From Dawidia cretensis (GTDB lineage: Bacteria; Bacteroidota; Bacteroidia; Cytophagales; Cyclobacteriaceae), in assembly GCF_018598175.1 (NCBI RefSeq), contig NZ_JAHESE010000013.1, positions 1 to 64,000 on the forward strand: 64,000 bases of DNA, in the 5' to 3' direction. Shown piece by piece: positions 54,223-63,687 of the stretch (positions within the stretch are counted from its first letter, which is position 1; every line of letters starts with the position of its first letter). The notes under the pieces were generated by a model. It saw only the letters and a program-made list of their open reading frames with translations. It ran no database searches and was not told where the DNA came from. The translations under genes were made by a program, and so were the position numbers.

Positions 54223-57200
54223 TTAGAAGCTGATCTGAATACCTACGAGATACTGTTTGCTGATGGGATACTTGAAATACGACAAGCCGGCCGTGATGCC
54301 ACGGGCATTGTCAGAATAACCCGCCACCTCCGGGTCAAGCCCCGAGAATTTGGTGAAGGTAAATAGGTTGTCGCCCGAGACATAGATGTTGGCACCCGAC
54401 AGTTTCAGCTTTGACAGCAGCGTTGTCGGCAGGTTGTAGTTGAGGGTGATGTTTCGAATACGCCAGAAACCCCCGTCCTCCAGGTAACGCGACGACGCTT
54501 TATTAGAGTTGTTATTACCACCAAACACGGGTTTAGGATGTGTGGCAATATCGCCGGGTTGCCGCCAACGCGACCAGCCGTCGTCGAGCTTCATCATATT
54601 AAAATTGAACATGGCACCATCGGCATCGACAAACTCACGGGTGCTGTGGTAAACGTCGTTGCCGTATTGATAGGACGACGATACGCTGAGCGTAAACGCT
54701 TGATACGTGAGCGTGGTACTGAGACCACCAAACACCTTGGGTGTAGCTGAACCAACAATCTGCAGGTTCTCCGACCGCGACGCTACATCGTATTGGTTGG
54801 TAACGCCGTAGCCTACGATGTTACCATCCGCATCGCGCTCGGTAGTCTGCCACTGCGGATCACCATTCTCCGGATTCACGCCTACCCACTTGGGCAGATA
54901 CCAGGAGTTGACGTCTTCCCCTACTTGTATGACTTGTTTTACACCGTCGTTGCTGACGAAAATCTGTGTGACGCCATCATCGGCCAGTGCCTTCACCTCG
55001 TTGGCGGCAGTGCCGATGTTAAAGGCTACATTCCAGCGAAAGTCGCCCGCACGCACCACATCACCGTCAATGCCAAGCTCAATACCCCGGGTCTTCAGGC
55101 GACCAGCATTGCGCAACACGCGCGCAATACCTTGCGAAGGCGGCTGCTGCACCCACAACAAAAGGCGGTCGGTATCCTTCATATACCCATCGATCGCCAC
55201 GTTGATCCTGTTAAACAATCCCACTTCGAGGCCGACATCATACGTCTTGGTCTGTTCCCACGCCAAAACCGGGTTGGGTATATTGACAGGATAGCCTGCC
55301 GTGCCGCCGTTGTATTGATATGAGAAGTCGTATACACCGACATCATTGTTGGGAGGAACGTTATCGTTCCCCACGATGCCATAGCTGCCGCGGAGCTTGG
55401 CGAACGTTACCTGATCTTTAAGGCCACTAAAGAAGTCTTCCCCGCTGATGATCCACGAGGCCGATACAGCGCCAAAAGATCCCCAGCGCTTATCGATCGC
55501 AAACACAGAAGCACCGTCGCGACGAAAAGAGCCTGTCAGAAAATATTTGTCTTTATAGTCATAATTGACCTCGGCCAGATACGACATCGCCCGACCTTCA
55601 GCATGCATGCCGTTGATATCTTGCGGCGTACCCACCGCCGAGGGGACTTTAATGCCTGACGGCACACCAATGCCATTACCGGCAGCATTTTCAGATTCTG
55701 AGTATTGTCCTTCAAAGCCGACGAAGCCACCGAGGTGGTGCTCGCCGAAATCGTGCTGCAGCCGGATGAGGTTTGTTGAAATGAGGCTGTACGAGTCGGA
55801 TATGTCGTATGCCAGCGCTCCATTATAGGCAGCGCCTTCAATCGTCTTTACATCTTCATATGTGTCGCTGCGGTAGCTCGCATAGGCAAAGCGGTTCCGG
55901 GATTGCAATGTCAGCCACGGCGTAACATTAGCGGTCAGAACCGCATCACCGTTCAGGCTGAAGCTTTTACCGGTATAGTCGTTATACTGAGCGCTCTGTA
56001 AAATATTGTTTTTGTCACGCGACAGGAAGCCTGGTGTGGTACCATCGACATAGCGGATATTGCCATTCTCGTCGTATGGCGAATCGTACGGCAGGTATAA
56101 AAAGGGCTGATAGGGCCACCGCCAATGAGAGTTATTAGTCTTGTCGCGGGTGATGTTGAGATTCGTGGTGAGCTTTATTTTCTTGGACAATTCGAAATCA
56201 AGATTCGAACGGAAGTTAAACCGTTTATAACCTGTGGTAAGCAAGGTGCCTTCTTCGTCATAGAAGTCGCCCGCGAGATAGTATCCTACCTTGCCCGATT
56301 TGCCACGGGCCGAAATATTGTGGTTCTGCACAAAGGCATCCTTATAGGAAAGATCCACCCAGTCATAATCTCGCTCCAGCAGCGTCCGTGGGCGCAGTGC
56401 CAGGAACTGGGCTGAGCCGGGAAACATGGCACGCTCAGTTTCATAGAGCTCTTCGGTATTCATCATCTCAAAATTGCCGGTGGTAATCTTACGCGTACCC
56501 AGCGTGGTTTTGTATGTGATAACCGGCTTTTCAGATACCCCTTTTTTAGTGGTTATGATCAACACACCCGAGTTTGCGCGCGACCCATAGAGGGCCGTTG
56601 CACCGGCATCTTTCAGCAGCGTAATACTTTCCACATCGTTTGGGTTATACGCGCCGCCAACAATGCCGTCTACCACCACCAGCGCCCCACGGCTGGCGCC
56701 CATAGACGATGCGCCGCGGACCTGCACCTGTGGTATGCTTCCCGGCGCACCCGACAACGTCGACACCTGCACGCCCGCTACTTTTCCCTGGAGCAAGCTC
56801 TCGACGCTCGACGTGGTCACGCTCTTCAGCCGTTCCGCTGAAAGATTCACGACCGCCCCGGTGATCTCCTGCTTCGTTTTTTCTGAATAACCTACAACGA
56901 TCACTTCCGTCAGCTCGTCCACGGATTGGGTCAACGCAATGTCTACTGCGGTTTGTTGCCCGACCGCGACCTCTTCCGACTGGTAGCCGATAAACGAAAA
57001 GGCCAACACATCGGCATCATTCCCTACCTCCAGCGAATAGGCGCCGTTGGCATCCGTAGTCGTTCCCTTTATCGTACCTTTTATCAGCACATTGACACCC
57101 GGCAAGGGACTGTTGTCGTCAATAGACCGGACAGTCCCCCGGACGGTCCTGACCTGAGCCTGCGCAGCAAACGCCGCCAGCAGGCAAAAGCAAAACACTC

Positions 57201-57234
57201 CCCAGGGAAGTTTTTTAAGTAAAAGAATAGGCAT
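54223..57234 (-). CDS. SusC family TonB-dependent oligosaccharide transporter
   Basis: The 1003-residue protein has a signal peptide, then a carboxypeptidase-regulatory-like domain (VRGTVRSIDDNSPLPGVNVL, about 30-110), a TonB-box-like and plug domain with LQGKVAGVQVSTLSGAPGS and LLKDAGATALYGSRANSGV, and a 22-strand barrel ending FKYPISKQYLVGIQISF. It imports oligosaccharides through the outer membrane together with SusD. The AT-rich leader upstream holds a promoter and possible regulator sites. Confidence 0.96.
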   Translation of the reverse strand: MPILLLKKLPWGVFCFCLLAAFAAQAQVRTVRGTVRSIDDNSPLPGVNVLIKGTIKGTTTDANGAYSLEVGNDADVLAFSFIGYQSEEVAVGQQTAVDIALTQSVDELTEVIVVGYSEKTKQEITGAVVNLSAERLKSVTTSSVESLLQGKVAGVQVSTLSGAPGSIPQVQVRGASSMGASRGALVVVDGIVGGAYNPNDVESITLLKDAGATALYGSRANSGVLIITTKKGVSEKPVITYKTTLGTRKITTGNFEMMNTEELYETERAMFPGSAQFLALRPRTLLERDYDWVDLSYKDAFVQNHNISARGKSGKVGYYLAGDFYDEEGTLLTTGYKRFNFRSNLDFELSKKIKLTTNLNITRDKTNNSHWRWPYQPFLYLPYDSPYDENGNIRYVDGTTPGFLSRDKNNILQSAQYNDYTGKSFSLNGDAVLTANVTPWLTLQSRNRFAYASYRSDTYEDVKTIEGAAYNGALAYDISDSYSLISTNLIRLQHDFGEHHLGGFVGFEGQYSESENAAGNGIGVPSGIKVPSAVGTPQDINGMHAEGRAMSYLAEVNYDYKDKYFLTGSFRRDGASVFAIDKRWGSFGAVSASWIISGEDFFSGLKDQVTFAKLRGSYGIVGNDNVPPNNDVGVYDFSYQYNGGTAGYPVNIPNPVLAWEQTKTYDVGLEVGLFNRINVAIDGYMKDTDRLLLWVQQPPSQGIARVLRNAGRLKTRGIELGIDGDVVRAGDFRWNVAFNIGTAANEVKALADDGVTQIFVSNDGVKQVIQVGEDVNSWYLPKWVGVNPENGDPQWQTTERDADGNIVGYGVTNQYDVASRSENLQIVGSATPKVFGGLSTTLTYQAFTLSVSSSYQYGNDVYHSTREFVDADGAMFNFNMMKLDDGWSRWRQPGDIATHPKPVFGGNNNSNKASSRYLEDGGFWRIRNITLNYNLPTTLLSKLKLSGANIYVSGDNLFTFTKFSGLDPEVAGYSDNARGITAGLSYFKYPISKQYLVGIQISF

Positions 57235-57259
57235 AGGTATTGGGTTTTGTAAGTTTAAG

Positions 57260-57289
57260 TAAATGTATAAACTTTCGAAATATTACAAA
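57260..57289 (-). promoter_or_regulatory. candidate promoter of susC-susD
   Basis: On the minus strand TTTG (57289-57286), 18 bases, then TACATTTA (57267-57260): one mismatch from TAnnTTTG, about 26 bases before the SusC start codon. The spacer contains TTTCGAAAG, partly like the box near agaS. Confidence 0.45.
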
Positions 57290-57347
57290 AACACAAATTA
57301 AAATTTCCTATTATTACCAATAACCTAATTTTCATTTTTAAAACCTT

Positions 57348-58211
57348 ATGATTCTAAAACAACCCTGGTTTCGATATGCACTCGTCACTACCCTCTTTTG
57401 GGGCGTCTGGGGCGCCTTTATCGAGATCCCGGAAAAGGCCGGTTTTCCCGCCACGCTGGGCTATGTAGCCTGGGCCATCTCCATGATTCCCTGCGCTTTA
57501 GTGGCACTTTACATCATACGCTGGAAGCTCGAAACCGACGTGCGATCCATGGGTCTTGGCATGCTCATAGGCCTCTTGGGCGCAGGGGGCCAGCTGATCC
57601 TCTTCTTCGCCCTTCGCGAAGGCCCTGCTTATATTGTTTTTCCTTTCATTTCGTTATTTCCCATCGTTACGATCCTTCTTTCCACGCTGCTGCTACGCGA
57701 GCGCGGCAACACCCGTCAGTGGGCCGGCATCGCTATTGCCCTGGTCGCCATTTTCTTTCTTTCCTACTCACCCCAAGCCACCGGCACAGCCTCGGGCACC
57801 CGCTGGATCTGGCTGGCATTGATTGTTTTTAGTATGTGGGGAATACAGGCGTACGCCATGAAGTTCTCCAATGCCACCATGCAATCCGAAAGCATCTTCT
57901 TTTATATGACCATCAGCGCGCTGGTCCTCGTCCCTCTCGCCATCGGCATGACTGACCTTACCCAGCCGATCTATTGGGGCTGGAAGGGGCCGTACCTGGC
58001 CGGGGGGGTGCACGTATTAAATTCCATTGGGGCGCTGACGCTGGTGTATGCGTTGCGTTATGGCAAGGCGATCATTGTGGTGCCGCTCACGGGGTTGTCG
58101 CCTATCCTGACCGTGATCTTGTCGTTGATTATATATGCTGTGATTCCGGGGCCCAGTCTTATGGTTGGGATTGTGCTGGCGCTGGTTGCCATTTATCTTT
58201 TATCGGAATGA
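57348..58211 (+). CDS. DMT superfamily permease (EamA type)
   Basis: This 287-residue protein has ten membrane segments in two EamA-like halves, with LALVAIFFLSY and LALVAIYLLSE closing each half. It has no signal peptide. It lies divergent from susC inside the glycan locus, so it may carry the released sugar across the inner membrane, as the glucose/ribose-uptake members of the superfamily do. Export of another metabolite is also possible. Confidence 0.82.
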   Translation: MILKQPWFRYALVTTLFWGVWGAFIEIPEKAGFPATLGYVAWAISMIPCALVALYIIRWKLETDVRSMGLGMLIGLLGAGGQLILFFALREGPAYIVFPFISLFPIVTILLSTLLLRERGNTRQWAGIAIALVAIFFLSYSPQATGTASGTRWIWLALIVFSMWGIQAYAMKFSNATMQSESIFFYMTISALVLVPLAIGMTDLTQPIYWGWKGPYLAGGVHVLNSIGALTLVYALRYGKAIIVVPLTGLSPILTVILSLIIYAVIPGPSLMVGIVLALVAIYLLSE

Positions 58212-58216
58212 AAAGA

Positions 58217-58245
58217 AAAGGCCGCTCCAGGTAGGAACGGCCTTT
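58217..58245. terminator. bidirectional terminator
   Basis: AAAGGCCG (58217-58224) and CGGCCTTT (58238-58245) form an eight-base-pair stem, preceded by an A-rich stretch and followed by CTTACTCC. It lies between the convergent permease and GH109 genes. Confidence 0.8.
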
Positions 58246-58263
58246 CTTACTCCAAAGCCATCG

Positions 58264-59622
58264 TTAATAATCATCATTTCTTGCAAACTCATTTTTCCTG
58301 TACATCCACTGCCCCTGTGTAAAGTCCGGGATCTCCACCGTTTCACCGCCCAGGCGTATCGATGTCTCCGACAACGGCGTGATCGCGCTCCATGTCACCG
58401 CGTCGTAAACATCCTGCGGCGTATTGGTCTTCCGTTTCACGGCTTCGATAAACGCATTGATGACAAACCAATCCATGCCGCCGTGACCCGCACCCGAGGC
58501 ATCATTACCATACTTCTTCCACAGCGGGTGGTCGTATTTATCCAGCCACGACTGTGCATCATCCCACTCGTGCGGTTTGCTTTTCCCTTCGACATAGATG
58601 GAGTTATTGACATCCATCCACAATCCATTTGTTCCTTGCACGCGGAAGCCTAAGGAGTACGGCCGTGGCAGGTTCGTATCGTGCTGCAGCAAGATCGTCT
58701 CGCCGCGCGCGCACTTGATCATCGTGGTAACAATATCCCCGAGCTTAAATCCTACCTTGGCATTGGGATGATTTTCGCCCGCGTTCTTTACAATATAGTC
58801 ATGCAGTCCACGGCCCTTTGACGAATACGATACCAGCTCCGTCAGGCGGTTGCCGCGGTTGATGTCGATCATCATGGCTACCGGGCCCAGTCCGTGCGTA
58901 GGATATAGATCGCCGTCGCGCAGGACGGAGTGTTGCGTACGCCAGGAGGCTTCCGAGAAGGCCTTCTCGCCAAACTCAACACCGCCACCATACGGGTCCT
59001 TGCCATTATTAAACTTCACCGCGCGCAGGTCGTGTTGATAACCGCCCTGCAGGTGTACCACTTCTCCAAAGACATTCTGGCGCACCATGTTGAGCACCGC
59101 CATCACATCCCGGCGATAACATACGTTCTCCAGCATCATTAACGGCATGCCCGTGCGCTCGGAAGTATGCACCAATTCCCAGCACTCTTCAACAGTCATA
59201 CCCGTAATCACTTCGCAGCCTACGTACTTTTTGGCGTTCATCGCATCCAGGCACATTACAGTGTGCCACTCCCACGGCGTCGCGATAATGACAGCGTCGA
59301 TATCTTTGCGTTCCAATAGCTTTTTATAGCCATACGGTCCGTCAGAGAAGATCTGCGGCATCGGCTTACCCGACTTCGCGATGAGCTCCTTGCTCATGTC
59401 GATCATACGTTGTTGAATATCGCAGATCGCTACGACCTCCACGTCGGCACGGTGCAATGCCAATTCTAAATGTCCTTGTCCCCGCAAGCCTACACCAATA
59501 AATCCCAAACGTACTTTGGCCGGATCTTTCTCCTTCGACAGCAGTGCCGACGGCAGTAATGTCATTCCTGCTCCCGCCATCGCCGCCTGCCTGATAAAAT
59601 TTCTACGCGACAAACTATTCAT
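58264..59622 (-). CDS. GH109 alpha-N-acetylgalactosaminidase (Gfo/Idh/MocA fold, Tat signal)
   Basis: This 452-residue protein starts with a twin-arginine signal (SRRNFIRQAAMAGAG). The Rossmann domain begins VRLGFIGVGLRGQGHLELA (about 36-54), followed by VVAICD and IIATPWEWHTVMCLDAM. The second half contains stretches I recall from the NAD-dependent GH109 enzyme of Elizabethkingia: MMLENVCYRRDVMAVLNMVR, GVEFGEKAFSEA, YPTHGLGP and DIVTTMIKC, ending ARNDDY. GH109 uses bound NAD in an oxidation-elimination mechanism to release alpha-linked GalNAc. It lies 41 bases after the PKD lipoprotein gene. Confidence 0.92.
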   Translation of the reverse strand: MNSLSRRNFIRQAAMAGAGMTLLPSALLSKEKDPAKVRLGFIGVGLRGQGHLELALHRADVEVVAICDIQQRMIDMSKELIAKSGKPMPQIFSDGPYGYKKLLERKDIDAVIIATPWEWHTVMCLDAMNAKKYVGCEVITGMTVEECWELVHTSERTGMPLMMLENVCYRRDVMAVLNMVRQNVFGEVVHLQGGYQHDLRAVKFNNGKDPYGGGVEFGEKAFSEASWRTQHSVLRDGDLYPTHGLGPVAMMIDINRGNRLTELVSYSSKGRGLHDYIVKNAGENHPNAKVGFKLGDIVTTMIKCARGETILLQHDTNLPRPYSLGFRVQGTNGLWMDVNNSIYVEGKSKPHEWDDAQSWLDKYDHPLWKKYGNDASGAGHGGMDWFVINAFIEAVKRKTNTPQDVYDAVTWSAITPLSETSIRLGGETVEIPDFTQGQWMYRKNEFARNDDY

Positions 59623-59663
59623 GCTCGAATCCCTGATTTCCTGAATATACTATAATCACTTCT

Positions 59664-60545
59664 TTATTTCGTCAGATCGACAAATTGCGTTTCGTTGCCG
59701 GCACCGGCAACCGGTACACTGCCCACCGAACCCCAGTTTAACAGGTCGTGGATGCCGTACGTAAAGCCGCTGGGAGACAAGCCCACGAGCGTCGATCGCA
59801 TCATGGAAAACTCAATGGCTTTACCGCTGGCGATAACCTTCACGTCAGATGCCAACAAGAACCCCGATCCGACGTCTGCGGCGCCCAGCCATGCAAAAGT
59901 GTCGTTGTTGCCGGAACTATAATCGTAACCAAACAACGCCGCATCATGGTCCTTTGCTAAATCGCCTTCAATCAGGTATTCGGCGCCAATACCGTTCTGC
60001 CAGTCGCCTGTATTAAAGGCCGTACTAAAATCATTGTCGACGTTGAGGTATAGATCAAAAAAACCCTGCAGATCCGCTGTGCCTTCTACATAGAAATAAA
60101 GCTTTAACCCGTCGTAGTCTACTTTTACCCTGGTAATAGAACCTTCTGCCAGCTCCGTCGATACCGGTATATTGGCCCAGTCATCAAAATTGCCGTCGAT
60201 CACAACATCCGAGCTTTTGGCCAGGATCATTTCGTCCGGCAAGGATAGCGTTTCACCACCCGAGCCGGTGGCCGTCAGGTAGGCTGTATAAACACCGAAG
60301 GCTGGGTACTCATGCACCGGGTTCTCTTCGGTAGAAGTCTCGCCGTCGCCAAAATCCCAATGGTAAGCAGTAGCACCTTTTGATAAATTGATAAAGGTGA
60401 CGGTGCGCTCGTCCGACTCATAGATAAAGTCTGACTTCGGGGCGCCTTCGTCGTCATCGCCGCAAGCTCCCGCGACAAGCACCAGGCCGGCCAGCGACAA
60501 AGCCCTGCTCCACGCAGCGAAAGACGGAACAAATCGCAGTTTCAT
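59664..60545 (-). CDS. PKD-domain surface lipoprotein, probable glycan-binding protein
   Basis: This 293-residue protein has a lipoprotein signal (LVAGAC, Cys28) followed by GDDDEG, an acidic stretch like the signal that sends Bacteroidetes lipoproteins to the cell surface. A PKD domain (about 38-105) shows YHWDFGDGETSTEENPVHEY. The rest (about 115-290) starts VIDGNFDDWANIP and looks like a CBM9-type beta-sandwich. A surface glycan-binding role is inferred from this build and from co-transcription with GH109. Confidence 0.82.
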   Translation of the reverse strand: MKLRFVPSFAAWSRALSLAGLVLVAGACGDDDEGAPKSDFIYESDERTVTFINLSKGATAYHWDFGDGETSTEENPVHEYPAFGVYTAYLTATGSGGETLSLPDEMILAKSSDVVIDGNFDDWANIPVSTELAEGSITRVKVDYDGLKLYFYVEGTADLQGFFDLYLNVDNDFSTAFNTGDWQNGIGAEYLIEGDLAKDHDAALFGYDYSSGNNDTFAWLGAADVGSGFLLASDVKVIASGKAIEFSMMRSTLVGLSPSGFTYGIHDLLNWGSVGSVPVAGAGNETQFVDLTK

Positions 60546-60722
60546 AGGTTTATTAGGGTTAGGATAGTCAATATTTACAAAAGGTTTTCTTTGTTGTTAT
60601 AAAATTATTAAAACAATCAAATAAAAGAAATAATATTGTTTTTAATTTCGATTTACGATCAGTAAACAAGGAAAAGAAAGATTAAAACCAAATTATCCAC
60701 TCCTAACCCAAAAAACACTGTT

Positions 60723-62243
60723 ATGAAAATAGACCTGCTCTTTCTGGGCCTCCTGCTGGCCGCAGCATGCTCTTCCGATGACAAAGGCTCTCAGGACCAA
60801 GACGCGGACGATGAGCCCACCACCGTCACGTATGTCGCCAGCCAGGACGACTTCCCCAACCCCGAGCGCGGTTTCTATCACTACTCCGACACCCGCGCCA
60901 GCGACTATACTCCCCTGGATGCCGACGAGCTCGCCACCTATCGTACGCCACAGTCTGCCGACGGCGCCAGCTACTCCGTTGTTAGCACACTTGTCTTTCG
61001 TTATTTTATTCTCGACACGTATAATGCCGCGCCTTTGGGAGAATCGTTCCTCACCCAGGTACGCGCCGATTTCGCCGCGGCCCGCGAGGCAGGCGTCAAG
61101 CTGATCCCACGCTTTACCTATACGGTTACGGCCACTGCCGGCGACTGTCCCGAGTCTTTTATCTGTCCGCCGTACGGCGATGCCTCCAAAACCACGGTAC
61201 TCGGTCACATTGGTCAGCTTAAACCCCTGTTACAGGAAAATGCCGATGTCATTGCCTGCGTACAGCTCGGCTTCTTTGGCACCTGGGGCGAGAATTATTA
61301 TAGCGACTACTTCGGCGACGCCTCCAGCAACGACCAGGGCAAACTGCTCGACCAAAACTGGACCGACCGCATTGAAGTATTACAAGCGATGCTCGACGCC
61401 ACCCCAAAAAACATCATGGTGCAAGTGCGCTACCCGCAATTCAAACAACGCCATAACGACGGCATCAATGCCCTTACCAACGTAGCACCGCTAACCGAAA
61501 CAGAGGCCTTCAGCGAGACCGACAAAGCCCGCATCGGCTATCACAACGACTGCTTTCTGGCCAGCGACACCGACTTCGGCACGTTTGAGGACTATGGCAA
61601 TTCCAGCTCACCGCGCACCAGTGCCACCTCGGTACTGCGCAAGTATTTTGCCGACGACAGCAAATATGTCGTCGTAGGCGGCGAGACATGCAGCGACGGC
61701 TACAGCCCGCAAAACGACTGCGCCCCCGCCGGCAAAGCCGAAAAAGAAATGAGTGATCTGCACTACAGCTATCTTAATATGGACTACAACAACGACGTCA
61801 ATAACGACTGGGTTACCGGCGGTTGCATGGAAAATATCAAAAAGCGATTGGGCTACCGGTTCGCGCTCACGAGCGGCACATATTCCACCACCATAATGGA
61901 AGACGACGAGATCGCCATCAAGCTCATCCTGGAGAACAGCGGTTTCACCTCTCCCTTCAAAGCCCGTCCCGTACAGCTGATCTTAAAGAACACGACTACG
62001 GGTGAAGTTGTTGTCCGTACGCTGGCTACCGACGTTCGCCGCTGGTTCCCCGGGACGAATACAATTGAAGAAAGTCTGGAAGGTGGCTTGAGTGCCGGGA
62101 CGTGGGCTTTGTATCTCAACTTGCCCGACGCTGGCACTGCCATCAATAAAAGGCCGGAGTATAGTATACGACTGGCGAACAACGGGACGTGGGAGGCTGC
62201 AACAGGATATAATTCATTGAATCACACCATTACCGTGGAATAA
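60723..62243 (+). CDS. DUF4874/DUF4832 lipoprotein, candidate glycan-active enzyme
   Basis: The 506-residue lipoprotein (LLAAAC, Cys16) carries an acidic stretch after the cysteine (SSDDKGSQDQD), suggesting surface exposure. The N-terminal part has NPERGFYHYSD near 42-52, typical of DUF4874, followed by barrel-like strands (LVFRYFIL, GVKLIPRFTYT, VQLGFFGTWGENYY, NIMVQVRYP). The remainder fits DUF4832, ending in a beta-sandwich. Conserved acidic residues such as E in TWGEN could be catalytic. Divergence from the PKD lipoprotein-GH109 unit suggests a role on the same glycan. Confidence 0.78.
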   Translation: MKIDLLFLGLLLAAACSSDDKGSQDQDADDEPTTVTYVASQDDFPNPERGFYHYSDTRASDYTPLDADELATYRTPQSADGASYSVVSTLVFRYFILDTYNAAPLGESFLTQVRADFAAAREAGVKLIPRFTYTVTATAGDCPESFICPPYGDASKTTVLGHIGQLKPLLQENADVIACVQLGFFGTWGENYYSDYFGDASSNDQGKLLDQNWTDRIEVLQAMLDATPKNIMVQVRYPQFKQRHNDGINALTNVAPLTETEAFSETDKARIGYHNDCFLASDTDFGTFEDYGNSSSPRTSATSVLRKYFADDSKYVVVGGETCSDGYSPQNDCAPAGKAEKEMSDLHYSYLNMDYNNDVNNDWVTGGCMENIKKRLGYRFALTSGTYSTTIMEDDEIAIKLILENSGFTSPFKARPVQLILKNTTTGEVVVRTLATDVRRWFPGTNTIEESLEGGLSAGTWALYLNLPDAGTAINKRPEYSIRLANNGTWEAATGYNSLNHTITVE

Positions 62244-62252
62244 AAATGAAAT

Positions 62253-62397
62253 AGCCCTGAAAGGGCGTAACAAATCGGACACGCGCCTGCCTCGAACTGT
62301 TACGCCATTCGGGGCTTGTGTATCATCTATATTGTCTATTTCCCAGGCCTGCGCTGCCGCTTCTGCCTGGGCTATTATATCCTGCCATTTCAGGGCT
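62253..62397. repeat. REP-like palindromic element
   Basis: AGCCCTGAAAGGGC (62253-62266) at the left end faces TTTCAGGGCT (62388-62397) at the right end. Inside, GGGCGTAAC and GTTACGCC form a second inverted pair, and CCCAGG/CCTGGG a third. AGCCCTGAAAGGGC-type repeats are common intergenic elements in Bacteroidetes, often linked to REP-associated transposases, though none is encoded here. The element fills the 173-base gap between convergent genes. Confidence 0.65.
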
Positions 62398-62416
62398 AGC
62401 TGACGCCAGAACCGCA

Positions 62417-63670
62417 CTACTTCTTCTTCTTTTTCCGCTTCTTCCCGGCGTACTCGGTGGGCTTGTTATGATCGGCTATAAGCTTCCGCCAGTTAGTGTC
62501 TGCGGGTATCTCTTCGGAAGCGTCTACAATCCCCTGATAATCCGCTTTATTGATAGCCAGCTCTTCAATGGGCTTACCCAGATATTCCTGTATCTCTTCC
62601 AACACAGGCTTTTCCTCCGTACTACAAAATGATATAGCCTTCCCTTTCTGCACGCCTCGTCCCGTGCGGCCTACGCGGTGCACATAGTTCTCCGGCTCAT
62701 CTGGCAAATCGTAATTAATTACGTAATCAACATTCGGTATATCGATACCCCGCGCGTTCACATCTGTTGTGATCAGTATTCTTACTTGACCTTTCTTAAA
62801 CTCATCCATGACCGTAAGACGATCACCCTGTTCCTTTCCCCCATGCATGGTTAATGTAGCGATATTCACCCGCTGCATCGCTGCCGCCACACGCTCAGCC
62901 CGTACCTTGGTACGGACAAACACCAGCATCTTACTGCCTTCATGCTGGCGGACGAAACGCTCGAGAAAGAAGCGTTTGTCATCCATCTCGATAAAAGCCA
63001 CCCCGTGGCTCACATTCTTTGAAACCGGGTCTTCGGGTGATATCTGTATCCGAATAGGATTACGCACAATCGAGTAGGCCGTTTCTTTAATCTTAGCATC
63101 TATCGTGGCCGAGAAAAACAACGTCTGGTGCCGGTGACCAATATGCTTTTGCACATCGCGGATATCTTTCAGGAAGCCCAGATCCAACATATGATCTGCT
63201 TCGTCGAGGATCAGGGTCTTCAGCGTGGCCAGATCGATCTTCTGCTGGTTGATCAGGTCGAACATCCGACCCGGCGTCGCGATCAGCACATCCGCTCCCT
63301 TTTCCAACTGCCGGATTTGCTCCTCCTGCTCTACTCCGCCGAATATACCGACAATGTTAACATCCAGGTTTTTACCAATGTCATGGAACACCTCGGCGAT
63401 CTGTACCGCCAGCTCGCGCGTGGGCACCATGACAAGACACTTCACCTGGTACCTGCCAACACGGTAATGCTTACTCTCTACCAGTAGATGCAGCACGGGG
63501 ATAACAAAGGCGGCCGTCTTACCGGTACCCGTCTGGGCAATGGCCAGCACATCGTCACCATTTAAAATAGGCGGTATTGCCTTGAACTGAATATCCGTCG
63601 GGCGTTTAAACCCAAGCTCAGCCAGCCGGCTCTTTATGGCGTCAGAAATGCGGTACTGCTCAAACTTCAT
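62417..63670 (-). CDS. DEAD-box ATP-dependent RNA helicase (RhlE-like)
   Basis: The start MKFEQYRISDAIKSRL (417 residues) is preferred over one six codons upstream. Motifs occur in order: Q motif (FKRPTDIQFKAIP), AQTGTGKT, PTRELAVQ, TPGR, DEADHMLDLGF, FFSATID, then LVFVRTKVRAE, TDVNARGIDIP and HRVGRTGR. The C-terminus ends in a lysine/arginine run typical of RNA-binding tails. It unwinds RNA, probably during ribosome assembly or mRNA turnover. Confidence 0.95.
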   Translation of the reverse strand: MKFEQYRISDAIKSRLAELGFKRPTDIQFKAIPPILNGDDVLAIAQTGTGKTAAFVIPVLHLLVESKHYRVGRYQVKCLVMVPTRELAVQIAEVFHDIGKNLDVNIVGIFGGVEQEEQIRQLEKGADVLIATPGRMFDLINQQKIDLATLKTLILDEADHMLDLGFLKDIRDVQKHIGHRHQTLFFSATIDAKIKETAYSIVRNPIRIQISPEDPVSKNVSHGVAFIEMDDKRFFLERFVRQHEGSKMLVFVRTKVRAERVAAAMQRVNIATLTMHGGKEQGDRLTVMDEFKKGQVRILITTDVNARGIDIPNVDYVINYDLPDEPENYVHRVGRTGRGVQKGKAISFCSTEEKPVLEEIQEYLGKPIEELAINKADYQGIVDASEEIPADTNWRKLIADHNKPTEYAGKKRKKKKK

Positions 63671-63687
63671 GCGGCAAAGATACAGCA

